This document shows, piece after piece, positions 22,861 through 32,551 of a stretch of DNA of 38,989 bases. The translations under genes and the position numbers were made by a program. Position 1 is the stretch's first letter. Each line of letters opens with the position of its first letter. The notes beneath the pieces are model-generated. The model was not told the origin of the DNA, made no database searches, and saw only the letters and a program-made list of their open reading frames with translations. The stretch covers positions 1-38,989 of the IMG/VR virus record IMGVR_UViG_3300046167_000456; one strand, 5' to 3'. The stretch comes from a virus.

Positions 22861-23871
22861 ATGACAGAGCAAATCAACCAAGAGTCTAACTCAGTTGAAA
22901 CTCCAAAAGATGCAACGGATGTTTTCACTGAAATGTTAGATGCCGAGGAATCAAATGATAAACCAGAGGTAGAAAATGAAGAAGTGGCAACGGAAGCAGT
23001 TGAGGAAACTGATGAAGAAGCATTGGAAGAAGAAGTAGAAGAGGAATCTGAAGAAGATGAACCAGAAGCTACTGAAGAAGAAGATGAATCTGAAGAAGAT
23101 GACGAAGTAGAGGTAGAAGAGCGCAAGACCTTTAGAGTAAAAGCTAATGGTGAGGAAAAGGATGTAACTCTTGATGAGTTAGTATCTGGATTCCAGAAAG
23201 GCGAAGACTATACCAAGAAAAGTCAAGCATTAGCAGATCAGCGTAAAGCTGTAGAAGCTGAAGCTCATGCAGTTAACGAAGCTATGCAGATGAGGGAGCA
23301 ATATGCTCAAAGGCTAAATCAAGTACAGCAAATATTACAGCAAGAAGGTGATGATGGTGTAGATTTAGCAGAACTAAAAGAAAACGACCCAATACAATAT
23401 GCTATTAAGGTAGCAGAGAAAACAGAAAACAATAAGAAGTTGCAGTTATTGCAACAGGAGCAGAATAAATTAGCACATGCACAGAAACAACAAGTTGCAC
23501 AGCATCAAGCTAAGTTAGTTGCCCATGAATCACAAATGTTGACTGAAAAAGTAAAGGAATTTTCTGACCCAAAGAAAGCTGAACAACTCAAAGGTGAGAT
23601 TCGGAATTTTGGAAAGAGTATCGGTTTTACAGATAACGAATTAGCACAAGTATATGACCACAGGCACGTTATGGTAATGCAAAAGGCAATGGAGTATGAT
23701 AAGTTGCAGAAAGCAAATCCAAGCGTAACCAAGAAGCTAGCCAAAGCACCAAAGATGGCTAAAAAAGGGAATAAAGTTGCTAACGTTGATGTATATACCA
23801 AGCAGAAAAAACGACTGAAGTCATCAGGAAGTTTAGATGATGCCACTTCGGTATTTACAAACTTTATTTAA
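22861..23871 (+). CDS. Scaffolding protein
   Basis: 336 residues. Residues ~20-85 are extraordinarily acidic (runs of Glu/Asp such as EEDEPEATEEEDESEEDDE), then RKTFRVKANGEEKDVTLDEL and FQKGEDYTKKSQALADQRKA, then a Gln-rich coiled coil (LQLLQQEQNKLAHAQKQQ) and a basic C-terminus (KKLAKAPKMAKKGNK). Acidic N-terminus, coiled coil and basic tail directly before the major capsid gene are the standard profile of phage scaffolds, which template procapsid assembly then leave. The EDYTKK segment is common in this family. AAGGAAG ribosome site. Confidence 0.82.
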   Translation: MTEQINQESNSVETPKDATDVFTEMLDAEESNDKPEVENEEVATEAVEETDEEALEEEVEEESEEDEPEATEEEDESEEDDEVEVEERKTFRVKANGEEKDVTLDELVSGFQKGEDYTKKSQALADQRKAVEAEAHAVNEAMQMREQYAQRLNQVQQILQQEGDDGVDLAELKENDPIQYAIKVAEKTENNKKLQLLQQEQNKLAHAQKQQVAQHQAKLVAHESQMLTEKVKEFSDPKKAEQLKGEIRNFGKSIGFTDNELAQVYDHRHVMVMQKAMEYDKLQKANPSVTKKLAKAPKMAKKGNKVANVDVYTKQKKRLKSSGSLDDATSVFTNFI

Positions 23872-23886
23872 AAGGAAACATTAATC

Positions 23887-24783
23887 ATGGCAACTATGCT
23901 AACGTACGATACAGAGGGTAAACGTGAAGATTTACAAGATGCGATTTACGACATTTCACCAACAACAACTCCATTCATGTCAACTATTGGCAGAACTAAA
24001 GCTAAAGCGACATATCACGAATGGCAAACAGATAATCTGGCTGATGTAGATGCAACTAATGCACAATTAGAAGGGGCTGATGCAGTAGCACCAGCACTAG
24101 CAACAACAGAAAAAGTAGGTAACAGAACTCAAATTTCTGACAAAGTAGTGCAAGTATCAACAACAGATGACGTAGTAGATAAAGCTGGTCGTTCTACAGA
24201 AACAGCTTACCAACTAGCTAAAGCATCATCAGAACTAAAACGAGACATGGAAACTATCCTATTGTCTGACCAAGCACAAGATGCTGGTTCAGCAGTAGCT
24301 CCTCGTAAACTTCAAGGTATGCAAGCTTGGGTTACTACTAACGATATAACAGCAACAGGTACAGGTGGCGTTACAACTTTTGACGAAGAAGACTTAAAGG
24401 GTGCAATGTTATCAGCTTATGACCAAGGTGGCGAACCATCAATGCTATTAGTTTCACCTAAAAACAAGGTGCAAGTATCTAGCTTTACTGGTATTGCAGA
24501 ACAGCGTTATCAAGCTCCTAAATCTTCACCAACTACAATTATTGGTACTGCTGACGTATATCTGTCAGACTTTGGTACACTAAATGTAGTTCCTGATAGA
24601 TTCTTGGACGATGCTTGTGCATTATTTGTTGACCCATCAATGGCTAACGTAGCTTATCTACGTCCGTTTAAGAAAACTAAACTAGCTAAGACTGGTGATT
24701 CAGAGAAGCACCTAATGAACGTTGAGTACACACTCGTTTGTAAAAACGAAAAAGCTCACGCTAAAGTATCAGGTATTGCGTAA
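23887..24783 (+). CDS. Major capsid protein (SU10/DUF5309-like)
   Basis: 298 residues. IYDISPTTTPFMSTIGRTKA, KATYHEWQTDNLADVDATNA and VSTTDDVVDKAGRSTETAYQ are characteristic of the DUF5309/SU10-type major head proteins (HK97-like fold). The remainder (LDDACALFVDPSMANVAYLRP, TLVCKNEKAHAKVSGIA) also fits. Forms the icosahedral shell. The gene follows the scaffold by 15 bases with AAAGGAAACA upstream, and is followed by a tight UUCG hairpin that may stabilise its mRNA. Codons are regular and intact, unlike several neighbours. Confidence 0.9.
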   Translation: MATMLTYDTEGKREDLQDAIYDISPTTTPFMSTIGRTKAKATYHEWQTDNLADVDATNAQLEGADAVAPALATTEKVGNRTQISDKVVQVSTTDDVVDKAGRSTETAYQLAKASSELKRDMETILLSDQAQDAGSAVAPRKLQGMQAWVTTNDITATGTGGVTTFDEEDLKGAMLSAYDQGGEPSMLLVSPKNKVQVSSFTGIAEQRYQAPKSSPTTIIGTADVYLSDFGTLNVVPDRFLDDACALFVDPSMANVAYLRPFKKTKLAKTGDSEKHLMNVEYTLVCKNEKAHAKVSGIA

Positions 24784-24791
24784 ATAAGTAT

Positions 24792-24807
24792 TGCCCCTTC
24801 GGGGGCA
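24792..24807 (+). terminator. UUCG tetraloop hairpin after the capsid gene
   Basis: TGCCCC (24792-24797), TTCG, GGGGCA (24802-24807): a six-pair GC stem closed by the exceptionally stable C(UUCG)G loop. Only TTACCAC follows, so it is a weak terminator at best and more likely a 3'-end stabiliser or attenuator between capsid and downstream genes. Confidence 0.75.
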
Positions 24808-24825
24808 TTACCACTAAGGGATAAT

Positions 24826-25140
24826 ATGAAGAAATTTACAGACCATCAAAACATGACAACAGAAGTTGGAATGGATGAAGAAGGCAATAGAAAGTTTAGA
24901 GTAGGTCAAGATGTGACTGAGCTCATAGAACAAAACAAAAAAGAATACAATGAAACTAGCACCAAATGGTCAGATGAATTATTTGGAAATAAAGTAGCTA
25001 GCATACCATTTACAGCAGTAGATATACTAAACAAAAAAGGGGTAATGAAAGGATTTCAGATACTTGACCAAAAGCGATTCTTTGCTTGGTTAAATGACCC
25101 TGAGAATTTGTTTTTCAGGACTAAAAAAGGACACCTATAA
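24826..25140 (+). CDS. Head-region hypothetical protein, 104 aa
   Basis: MKKFTDHQNMTTEVGMDEEG, KFRVGQDVTELIEQNKKEYN, then FFAWLNDPENLFFRTKKGHL. This Lys-rich C-terminal pattern (WLNDPEN..FRT..G.L) is often seen in a short gene between capsid and adaptor in marine podoviruses, but I do not know its role. AAGGGATA ribosome site. Four bases before the adaptor gene. Confidence 0.72.
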   Translation: MKKFTDHQNMTTEVGMDEEGNRKFRVGQDVTELIEQNKKEYNETSTKWSDELFGNKVASIPFTAVDILNKKGVMKGFQILDQKRFFAWLNDPENLFFRTKKGHL

Positions 25141-25143
25141 GAT

Positions 25144-25764
25144 ATGCCAGCATTTACAAGCTACACTAACTTAAAACAAAACATCTCTGATTACTTAGCT
25201 CGACAAGACTTAACTACTCAGATCCCGATGTTTATATCGTTAGCAGAGAAAAGACTTAACAGAGATTTAAGGCTTAGACAAACTTTACAACAATCTACAT
25301 ACAGTATGGATAGTGGTTTTGTTGTTCCAACTCCAGCAGATTTCTTGGAAATGCAAGACATACACTTAGATGCTAACCCAATTATACCTTTGACATTTCA
25401 AACAGTATCACAATTCTACAGAAGAAATGGTGGTTCAAATGCACAGGGTGTACCAGTAAACTACACATTAGTGGCTGATAACTTTGTACTAGCTCCACAA
25501 CCAACTGGTGCTACCACAGTAAACATGACTTACTACAAAATACCAGCACCAATGTCAGATACTAATCCTACTAACGAATACTTAGATGTATGCCCTGATT
25601 TAGTATTGTATGCTTCATTAGCAGAGTCAGCTCCATTCTTAATGGATGACCCTAGACTAGCAACATGGGATGGTATGTATCAAAAAGGACTAGCAAGTAT
25701 TACCAAATCAGATGAGTCAAGTACATTCCCAGCACAACCACTATCAATACAAATAACCACATAG
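25144..25764 (+). CDS. Head-to-tail adaptor (gp4/gp12-like)
   Basis: 206 residues. YTNLKQNISDYLARQDLTTQ, IPMFISLAEKRLNRDLRLRQ, then VPTPADFLEMQDIHLD, FYRRNGG and DLVLYASLAESAPFLMDDPR. This sequence order is the common phage adaptor family found in podoviruses (SU10 gp-like, P22 gp4-like), which forms the ring beneath the portal. Its position after the capsid agrees. No SD of note; the start follows the previous stop by 3 bases. Confidence 0.75.
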   Translation: MPAFTSYTNLKQNISDYLARQDLTTQIPMFISLAEKRLNRDLRLRQTLQQSTYSMDSGFVVPTPADFLEMQDIHLDANPIIPLTFQTVSQFYRRNGGSNAQGVPVNYTLVADNFVLAPQPTGATTVNMTYYKIPAPMSDTNPTNEYLDVCPDLVLYASLAESAPFLMDDPRLATWDGMYQKGLASITKSDESSTFPAQPLSIQITT

Positions 25765-25773
25765 GACACACAA

Positions 25774-26163
25774 ATGGATTTTACCAATTATTTAGCAAAC
25801 AAATTAGTCAAAGGAACAGTAGCTGGCTTTTCTTATCCAGCTCCAAGTAAGGTTTATTTAGCCTTATTTACTGAAGACCCAACAAAGTCTGGATTTACTA
25901 CTAGCGAAGTAAACCAAGCATCTTACACAAGAAAAGAAGTTACATTTGATATTAATAACATTACTGGAGAGTCTAGTAATGCTAATAAAATAGAATGGGC
26001 AACAGCAACAAGTAATTGGGGTAATGTTGGTTATGTAGGTATTATGGACTCAGCAAGTGCTGGATTCATGATGTACTTTTCAGAACTAGATAATCCTAAA
26101 GAGATATTATCTGGTGACCAATTCATTATAAATGTAGACCAACTTAAATTAACCCTTACATAG
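25774..26163 (+). CDS. Tail/neck protein, Gp80-like beta domain
   Basis: 129 residues, beta-rich. VYLALFTEDPTKSG, EVNQASYTRKEVTFD, WGNVGYVGIMDSASAGFMMY and DQFIINVDQLKLTLT follow the widespread phage pattern (y.rv.v.f ... aw..v..vgi.Da..gg..ly.g.l ... l.. Gd.f.i....l...l) annotated as Gp80-like or minor tail protein. Probably a small structural subunit at the head-tail connection or fibre base. Confidence 0.7.
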   Translation: MDFTNYLANKLVKGTVAGFSYPAPSKVYLALFTEDPTKSGFTTSEVNQASYTRKEVTFDINNITGESSNANKIEWATATSNWGNVGYVGIMDSASAGFMMYFSELDNPKEILSGDQFIINVDQLKLTLT

Positions 26164-26171
26164 GATAAAAA

Positions 26172-27489
26172 ATGGCAATTCAATTAAAAGATAGAATATA
26201 CACAAACTGCTCTACAATAGGTAAAGCTGATATTGAGATAGGATCGCCTAAAGAAGGCTATCAGGGTTGGGAATCAATTACAGATGGAAACACTGTTTAC
26301 TACTGTATTACAGAGGATGTAAATTGGGAAGTTGGTTATGGTGTTAAGACAGGAACAGAGATTGTAAGAAATCTATTATCTTCTAACACAGGAAGCTTGA
26401 CTTTCGTTAGATGGTAAAGCAAGTGTATTCTGTACTTATCCAGCAGAAAAAGCTGTCTTCTTAAATTTAGATGGCAATATACATTTTCCATCAGCTAATG
26501 TGACAGCTAATGCTTTTGTAGGTAAAGGAAGTGGTATCACTAACATTAATGCTGAAACAAATAACCTAGCACCTGAAGCACCAACAGATGGTGAGACATA
26601 TGCTCGTAACAACAAGACATGGGTATCTATTAGTGATAGTGCTGGCATACCTGATGCACCTGTTGATGGTTTGCAATATGGTAGACAAGATGGTGAATGG
26701 ACAGAAGTAGAAAGTGGCACTGATGGATATACTAAAGCTGAAATAGATGCACAACAAAATGCTCAAGATGTAAATATTACTGCTAATACTAATGCTATTG
26801 CAAACTTACCATCACCTGTAGATACTTACACCTAAGCTGAAATAGATGCCTCACAAGATGCTCAAGATGTAGAGATTGCAAAGAAAGCTAACACAAGTGA
26901 TACATACACTAAAACACAAACAGATACATTATTAGATAACAAAGCTAATGTAGGTGATAGCTATACTAAAGCTGAAACTTATACTAGCGTTGAAGTAGAT
27001 TCAAAACTGTTTGAGAAAGCAGATAAAACTACTACATATACAAAGACTGAAGTAGATAATTCTCAAGATGCACAAGACACAAATATTTCTAATAACACTT
27101 CAGCTATTGGAACATTATCAGGCAGAGTATCTGCTAACGAACAAGACATAGCAACACTACAAGATGGTATATTCTTTAGTTCATCATACACAACAGATTA
27201 TCCATCAAATCCTAACAGAGACCCTGAAACAGGTAATATATACTTGCAAGACTTATCAGCATTTACTTATTCATATGCCGATGCTAATCAAGTATTTATA
27301 TCTAAAACAGACGAGCAAGGTAATGTAAGACAATTCACAGCTGTTAAACCCGATGATATTCTTGTATTAAATCAAGTAGAAAGTCCTAATTATGGTCGTT
27401 ATAAAGTATCATCTGTTAATGATGTAGGTGATTATGTTAATGTTATTGTAGAATTTCAAGTAGGTGAAGGAACAGTATTAGAAGGGTGA
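26172..27489 (+). CDS. Tail fibre protein, broken by a frameshift and an in-frame stop
   Basis: The first frame ends at 26417 with LTFVRW; removing one A at about 26400 (TTGACTTTCG) gives GSLLSLDGKASVF and continues VFCTYPAEKAVFLNLDGNIH. The reading then meets TAA at 26833-26835 in DTYT*AEID, where the preceding repeat reads GYTKAEID; CCTAA replaces CTAAA. Downstream the same frame is open to TGA 27487. Content: fibre repeats PDAPVDGLQYGRQDGEWTEV and many TKAEID/TKTEVD heptads forming a trimeric shaft, then an Asp/Tyr-rich C-terminal domain. Host-contact structure. Both lesions look like sequence errors. Confidence 0.75.
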
Positions 27490-27493
27490 TACA

Positions 27494-28975
27494 TTGGCTT
27501 TACAGGCTTTTCCAGCAAGTGAAGGTGGAACAGGTGGTGGAATACCTGAAGCTCCAATTGATGGTAAACAGTATGGCAGACAAGATGCTACTTGGACAGA
27601 GGTAACAGGTGGTGGTAGTAGTTTATCTAAAGGCTCTATTATTATGTGGTCAGACCCAGTTGTTCCTGAAGGTTGGCAAATATGTGATGGAACAAATAAT
27701 ACACCTGATTTAAGAGATAAGTTTGTAGTAGGAGCTGGTAGTAACTATAATTTAGATTCAAGTGGTGGTAGTGCTGATGCAGTAGTAGTTAGTCATGGTC
27801 ACTCATTATCAGGCACTGCTGATAGTAATGGCGCTCATACTCATAGTATTGCAGGAACAATTGGAAATACTGCTGGTTCAACACAGACTAACCAATTGAT
27901 AAAATCAAATGATACAAGTTATTCAATGAATACAAATTCAGATGGAGCGCACACCCACAGTGTATCAGGTAATGCAAGTGATACAGGTGTAAGTGGCACT
28001 AATAAAAACTTACCTCCATACTATTCTTTATATTACATAATGAAGATGGTTGAAGGTGGTGGTGGTTCAGGTGGTGATAGCATATGGACAGATGTAGATG
28101 GTGATGCAGTATTAGAAACAGATGGCAAGAAACTAACAATAGATGCTAACGTAGCTGAACTAGGTGCTAAAGCTAGAATTACTACTGACACAAACTTATT
28201 AGAGTTTAATGTAGGTTCTGGTAGTTTACCTGATGTAACAATAGCTGATAGTGGGTTCACTTATTCAAGTTCAGCTGACACAAATATAACTGCTAAAGCA
28301 AACAGTGGACGATACGCAACTTATATGGCAGACAATGGCGACCAAAAGTATGCTATGCAAATCAGACCTGACCAAGCAAATGCTTTTGTAATTAGAAATG
28401 AAACATCTGGTCAAAACTCAATGTCTATTGCTACTGATGGAAAAGTTGTCATACCAACTGGAAATGTAGATATTACAAAAGTTGTTACTGCTGAAAAGTT
28501 TGTGTCTACAACAGGAGAAACAACGACAAATGCTCCTAATGTTCACATGACAGCTGGAGGTTCTATTGTAAAGTCTACTGGATCAAGTAACATATGGTCA
28601 CAAACAGGTTCAGATGTTTACTTTACTAACAATAGTAATGGTTTATATATAAACACTGCACAACCTAATTCAGTTAATTTAATGAACTACAATGGTTCAA
28701 ATTTTGGTGATATATGGCTACGAGGAACATCCTCTCCAGACAGAGGTGTAGGCGTTTTAGGTGATGGCAGAGTAATGATCCCTGATGTTCTTAATACACC
28801 AACAGGACTTACACCTAATTTGGCTATTCAATCTGACGGACAATTAATGGTGTCTACTGTAACATCATATTCAAAAGAAGAAGTAGATGGTTTGGTAAAT
28901 GCTAAAGAGGATATTATTAATAAACTAACACAAAGATTAGATTCATTAGAGCTTAAATTTAAGGCATTGAAATAA
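27494..28975 (+). CDS. Tail fibre protein with phage tail-collar domain
   Basis: 493 residues from TTG 27494 (GAAGGG upstream). Residues ~13-35 repeat the fibre signature of the previous protein (IPEAPIDGKQYGRQDATWTE). Next is a collar domain: KGSIIMWSDPVVPEGWQICD, NTPDLRDKFVVGAG and two His clusters SHGHSLSG and GAHTHS, which bind metal in collar proteins, ending NLPPYYSLYYIMKM. The C-terminal ~300 residues are beta-structured shaft and a final coiled coil (KEEVDGLVNAKEDIINKL). Distal adhesin or tail-tip component. Confidence 0.8.
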   Translation: MALQAFPASEGGTGGGIPEAPIDGKQYGRQDATWTEVTGGGSSLSKGSIIMWSDPVVPEGWQICDGTNNTPDLRDKFVVGAGSNYNLDSSGGSADAVVVSHGHSLSGTADSNGAHTHSIAGTIGNTAGSTQTNQLIKSNDTSYSMNTNSDGAHTHSVSGNASDTGVSGTNKNLPPYYSLYYIMKMVEGGGGSGGDSIWTDVDGDAVLETDGKKLTIDANVAELGAKARITTDTNLLEFNVGSGSLPDVTIADSGFTYSSSADTNITAKANSGRYATYMADNGDQKYAMQIRPDQANAFVIRNETSGQNSMSIATDGKVVIPTGNVDITKVVTAEKFVSTTGETTTNAPNVHMTAGGSIVKSTGSSNIWSQTGSDVYFTNNSNGLYINTAQPNSVNLMNYNGSNFGDIWLRGTSSPDRGVGVLGDGRVMIPDVLNTPTGLTPNLAIQSDGQLMVSTVTSYSKEEVDGLVNAKEDIINKLTQRLDSLELKFKALK

Positions 28976-29235
28976 TGCTAGGATTTACGACATTTGCTGG
29001 TTCACCTTTTGCATCCACAGGTAGCGGAGCAATCGTTAGAAACCAAGTAAGCTTTATTGGTGAAGCTATATTACAAGCTAACGCTAATGCTAAATGGCTT
29101 GATGGTGCTAACATCATAGGCGAAGCAATATTAAATACAGACGGCACTATTGCTGGAAGTGGTTGGGTGAGACAAAACCCTGATACCCCTGAATGGGATA
29201 TGGATAAGTCTCAAGATTGGAATCAAATTAAATAA
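28975..29235 (+). CDS. Tail-region hypothetical protein, 86 aa
   Basis: MLGFTTFAGSPFASTGSGAI, NQVSFIGEAILQANANAKW, then GWVRQNPDTPEWDMDKSQDW. The two repeats IGEAILQANA and IGEAILNTDG suggest a short beta-repeat fold. A one-base stop/start overlap couples it to the fibre gene. Unrecognised; probably a small fibre accessory. Confidence 0.65.
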   Translation: MLGFTTFAGSPFASTGSGAIVRNQVSFIGEAILQANANAKWLDGANIIGEAILNTDGTIAGSGWVRQNPDTPEWDMDKSQDWNQIK

Positions 29236-29250
29236 CTAGAGGAAATAATT

Positions 29251-29439
29251 ATGCATATAGTAGCAATAGTAGCTTTATTAGGAGCAGTAGGATTAGGATT
29301 TGAAAATGATTGGGCTGGCGTTAAAGCTTATAAGTCATATAACGAATGTAGAGAAGCTAACCCTAAATTTCACAACACAATGACACAATGGAAGTATGAC
29401 CCTTGCAATTTAGTAGCATATAAACTTCAAAACAAATAA
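29251..29439 (+). CDS. Small exported protein, 62 aa
   Basis: MHIVAIVALLGAVGLGFEND gives a hydrophobic start of ~16 residues, then a soluble domain with two cysteines (YNECREANP, YDPCNLVAY). Looks like a signal-anchored or secreted protein. AGAGGAAA ribosome site. Unexpected among fibre genes; may act in the envelope during assembly or lysis. Confidence 0.6.
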   Translation: MHIVAIVALLGAVGLGFENDWAGVKAYKSYNECREANPKFHNTMTQWKYDPCNLVAYKLQNK

Positions 29440-29448
29440 GGTATAACA

Positions 29449-29940
29449 ATGTCAAAAGAAAAAATCAGTCAATGGGATGTAAATCCAGCTAACAACACAG
29501 ACGTGGGTGGAATTAATATCGCTGAAAATTGTCCTCCTTCAAATATAAACAATGCAATTAGAGAGGTAATGAGCCAAGTTAAAGAGTTCCAAAATGGAGC
29601 TAGTGGTGATTCACTTACTTTAAATGGCACGTTACAGGCTGGTGGAAATGCTAACTTTCCCGTTAGCTCAACAGCTAAAACTATGCCAGCTGGCACTAAC
29701 TCAACAAAGATTGCAACAACTGCTTATGTTGATAGAGAAGTAGGAACACTAGGCACTATATCATCACAAGATGCTAATGCTGTTGCTATCACAGGTGGTA
29801 TCATTAATGGCACAACAAAGACTGGTCAGTTTGATGAGATTGAAATGGCTAAGATTGGTACTAATGCTATTGGTAAGAAAACAGTATCTTCGTTATCCCC
29901 TACTGGCGGAGTTGATGGTGATGTGTGGTACAAAGTTTAA
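29449..29940 (+). CDS. Tail fibre/appendage protein, 163 aa
   Basis: KISQWDVNPANNTDVGGINI, AENCPPSNINNAIREVMSQV and NSTKIATTAYVDREVG are standard landmarks of phage tail fibre proteins (W...paNNtd.ggi.iaEg.pps.iNNaiR.vMa..). The C-terminus repeats FDEIEMAKIGTNAIG and ends VDGDVWYKV. It abuts the next gene with no gap (TAA then ATG), consistent with separate subunits of one appendage. Confidence 0.82.
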   Translation: MSKEKISQWDVNPANNTDVGGINIAENCPPSNINNAIREVMSQVKEFQNGASGDSLTLNGTLQAGGNANFPVSSTAKTMPAGTNSTKIATTAYVDREVGTLGTISSQDANAVAITGGIINGTTKTGQFDEIEMAKIGTNAIGKKTVSSLSPTGGVDGDVWYKV

Positions 29941-30755
29941 ATGGCTGGTATTTATGTAAACGATGAAGGCACTTGGAAGCTTCCTAAATCTATTTGGATA
30001 AACCAACTAGGCACTTGGCGTGTATGCAGTAATGTATATGTAAATAAAAGTGGTTCTTGGAAAGAGATGATTAAGTCTGTAACCCTTACATCAAACAAAA
30101 ACAACTTTAATTTATATGCGCATGTAGGAAGCCCAACACAACCTTTATCATTAATATTTAATATATCTTCTGGTGTTGAAATATACTCTTCAGGTAACAC
30201 TGATGGCTATAGGACAACTGCATTTACAGTAGGAAACTTCCCAGCTGGATCAACTGTGATTATAAATAACAATGGGTATATATCTGGTGGAGGTGGAGAC
30301 CGAGGAAGTATAGTATCAGGAGGTCGTTATGGTCAAGGTGGTCCGGGCGGTAATGGTGGGTATGGATTAGTTAAAGGAAGTAATAATAACTATGACTGCA
30401 CTTTTGTAAACACAGGAACTATTGCTGGTGGTGGCGGTGGTGGCGGTGGTGGTCGTAGTGCTTCATGCAAACATATGGTGGTGGAGCTTAATGGAGGCAT
30501 ATGGTGGTCAAGGAGCTGGTATTACTGGCTCTTCAAAAACACAAGGTGAAGTTGGACAACCAGCTCAACAAGGTCTTTGATTGTTATAGGTGGTCCAGAT
30601 GGTTTTTAGGTGGTCAAGGTGGTAATGGTGGAGTAATAGGAAGATGGTACAGCTGGAGTAATGGTAATCAAATGGCGGTGCTGGAGGTAAAGGAAGACCG
30701 CTATAGTAAGTCTGGTATAGAGATAGCAGTTTCAGGAAAATTGATGGGAGCGTAG
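29941..30755 (+). CDS. Gly-rich tail fibre tip/adhesin, frameshifted C-terminus
   Basis: Intact part: two near-repeats IYVNDEGTWKLPKSIWIN and VYVNKSGSWKEM, a beta domain, then GGGGDRGSIVSGGRYGQGG and GGGGGGGGGRSASCKH. After about 30460 the Gly-rich reading moves between frames: YGGQGAGITGSSKTQGE, GGPDG, GGQGGNGG and KSGIEIAVSGKLMGA, ending at TAG 30753-30755. Repeated Gly tracts of this type form polyglycine-II lattices in phage receptor-binding tips such as S16 gp38. At least three indels in 300 bases; either sequence errors or phase-variable adhesin tail. Confidence 0.65.
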
Positions 30756-30759
30756 GTTA

Positions 30760-32245
30760 ATGACAGTAAAAAGAGTAGCACTAGGTGAATGGACACCTGA
30801 TATGCCATCAACAACAGGCACAGAAAGCACAGGATTAGCTGATGCTTTAAATGTATATCCTAACAATGTTGGTTATAGTCCTTTTCCTACACCAGTAGAT
30901 ATTATCTCCAGAAGCAGACCAAACATTAACATCTGTTTATGCTGGTAAAGAGAACGCATTGGTACAAGTATTTGCTGGTAGCGACCAAAAGCTATACAAC
31001 GTATATAGTGAAAGCTCTCCAGTAACAGCAAGAGCTTTAACATACTCTGGTGATGTAGAAATATCAGATGTAAGTAGAACATCAACACCTTATACCATTT
31101 CTCCAGAAGCATGGCACTTCGAGCAATTCGGTAAGCGAGTGTTGGCTGTAAAGAATAACAATATAATACAAGAGTGGACAATAGGCGAATCTGTTAAGTT
31201 TAAAGATTTAACACAAGCACCTACTGCTAAATGTATGACTATCGTTAGAGACTTTGTGGTAGCTGGTAACATAGATGCTGGTGATGATCCTAACCTTGTA
31301 AAATGGTCAGATTTAAACAACGAAGAGAATTGGACACCTAGTCCACAGTCACAAGCAGACAGTCAGTATATTGCTGATGGTGGTGCTATACAGAACATCA
31401 CAGGTGGTGAAATAGGTATTATCTTTTTAGAAAATGCTGTATATAGAATGAGTTATGTTGGCTCACCTTTATTCTTCCAATTTGACAAAATATCTACTGT
31501 TGGTTGTTTTGAGGGTAAGAGTTGTATTGAAGACAATGGCATAAGTTATTACTTATCTAACGATGGTTTTTATCAGACTGATGGTAATGCAGTAACAGCT
31601 ATAGGCACTAATAAAGTAGATGAGTGGTTCTTAGCTAATGCAAATCTAAAAGAATTAGTTACAATGTCTACTACAGTACATCCAACTTATAAATTAGTAA
31701 TTTGGAATTTTGAAGATAACTTTGGTAAGAGACAAAACTTAATCTATCACATAGAATCAGGTAGATGGTCAAGAACAGAGACATTAGCAAACAGTGTAGG
31801 CAATGTTGCTACAATGGGAACTGACTTAGAAAGACTAGGTGTGTTATATCCTAAACTTGATACAGATGTTCCAGCATCATTAGATGACAGAATGTTTATG
31901 GGTGGTAAGTATATATTTGCTGGTGCTAAAGATAAAAAGATTATATCTTTTACAGGTCAATGTATAAACCCTAGATTAGAAACATTTGACTTAGAAGGTA
32001 ACAACAACTCTGTTATTACAATGGTAAGACCTATTGTAGATAACGGACAGGCTAATATATCTATAGCATCAAGACAAGCATTAGACGATACAATTAATTT
32101 TGGTGCAGTATCAGAACCTTATGAAGATAGAAACAATGTAAGGTCGGGCGGTAGGTATCATAGAGTAAGAGTAGAGCCTGTAGGTAGCGGGTGGACAACA
32201 GCAGTAGCATTTGATATGACTGTTACAGCTAACGGGACAAGGTAA
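30760..32245 (+). CDS. Tail/virion structural protein, frameshift near 30902
   Basis: The first frame ends at 30948, but one extra T in GATATTATCTCC (about 30902) separates it from the main 428-residue frame: DISPEADQTLTSVYAGKEN joins ALVQVFAGSDQKLYNVY. The restored ~494-residue protein has repeating beta-propeller-like patterns: NNNIIQEWTIGESVKF, WSDLNNEENWTP, GGEIGIIFLENAVYRMSY, ENGISYYLS-type segments and WNFEDNFGKRQNLIYHIESG. It matches the large conserved structural gene downstream of the fibre block in marine podoviruses; exact role unknown, possibly tail tube or needle. Confidence 0.7.
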
Positions 32246-32532
32246 TGTATAGAAAACTTAACAACAATGCAACACCAAGAGAAATAGCAGAGGTAGTTAA
32301 TAGAGTATTAGATGGTGGTGTAAACTCTGTTGGTAGTATTACACTATCTTCTGGAACAGAAACAACGTTGTATGATGAGAGAATTGGTTACGAATCAGTT
32401 ATATTATTTACTGCACGAGGAACTAATGAATTTAACTTACCTTTTGTTAAAAGCAAAGGTAAACAAGAAGCGGTCTTAGGACATAGTGCTGATGCCACAG
32501 GCGTTACATTTGACTATGTTATATTTGGATAA
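32245..32532 (+). CDS. Hypothetical virion protein, 95 aa
   Basis: MYRKLNNNATPREIAEVVNR, VLDGGVNSVGSITLSSGTE, TLYDERIGYESVILFTARG, then FVKSKGKQEAVLGHSADATG. Short helix followed by beta strands. Similar small genes commonly follow the preceding structural gene and may form part of the tail or fibre attachment. It overlaps the preceding stop by one base. Role unproven. Confidence 0.68.
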   Translation: MYRKLNNNATPREIAEVVNRVLDGGVNSVGSITLSSGTETTLYDERIGYESVILFTARGTNEFNLPFVKSKGKQEAVLGHSADATGVTFDYVIFG

Positions 32533-32551
32533 AAACTTTATAGGGGTAAGG

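Noticed and set aside
22719-23126. 135-residue Ser-rich open frame on the minus strand
   Set aside because: It is the reverse complement of the Glu/Asp repeats of the scaffold gene, which give Ser codons; no ribosome site.
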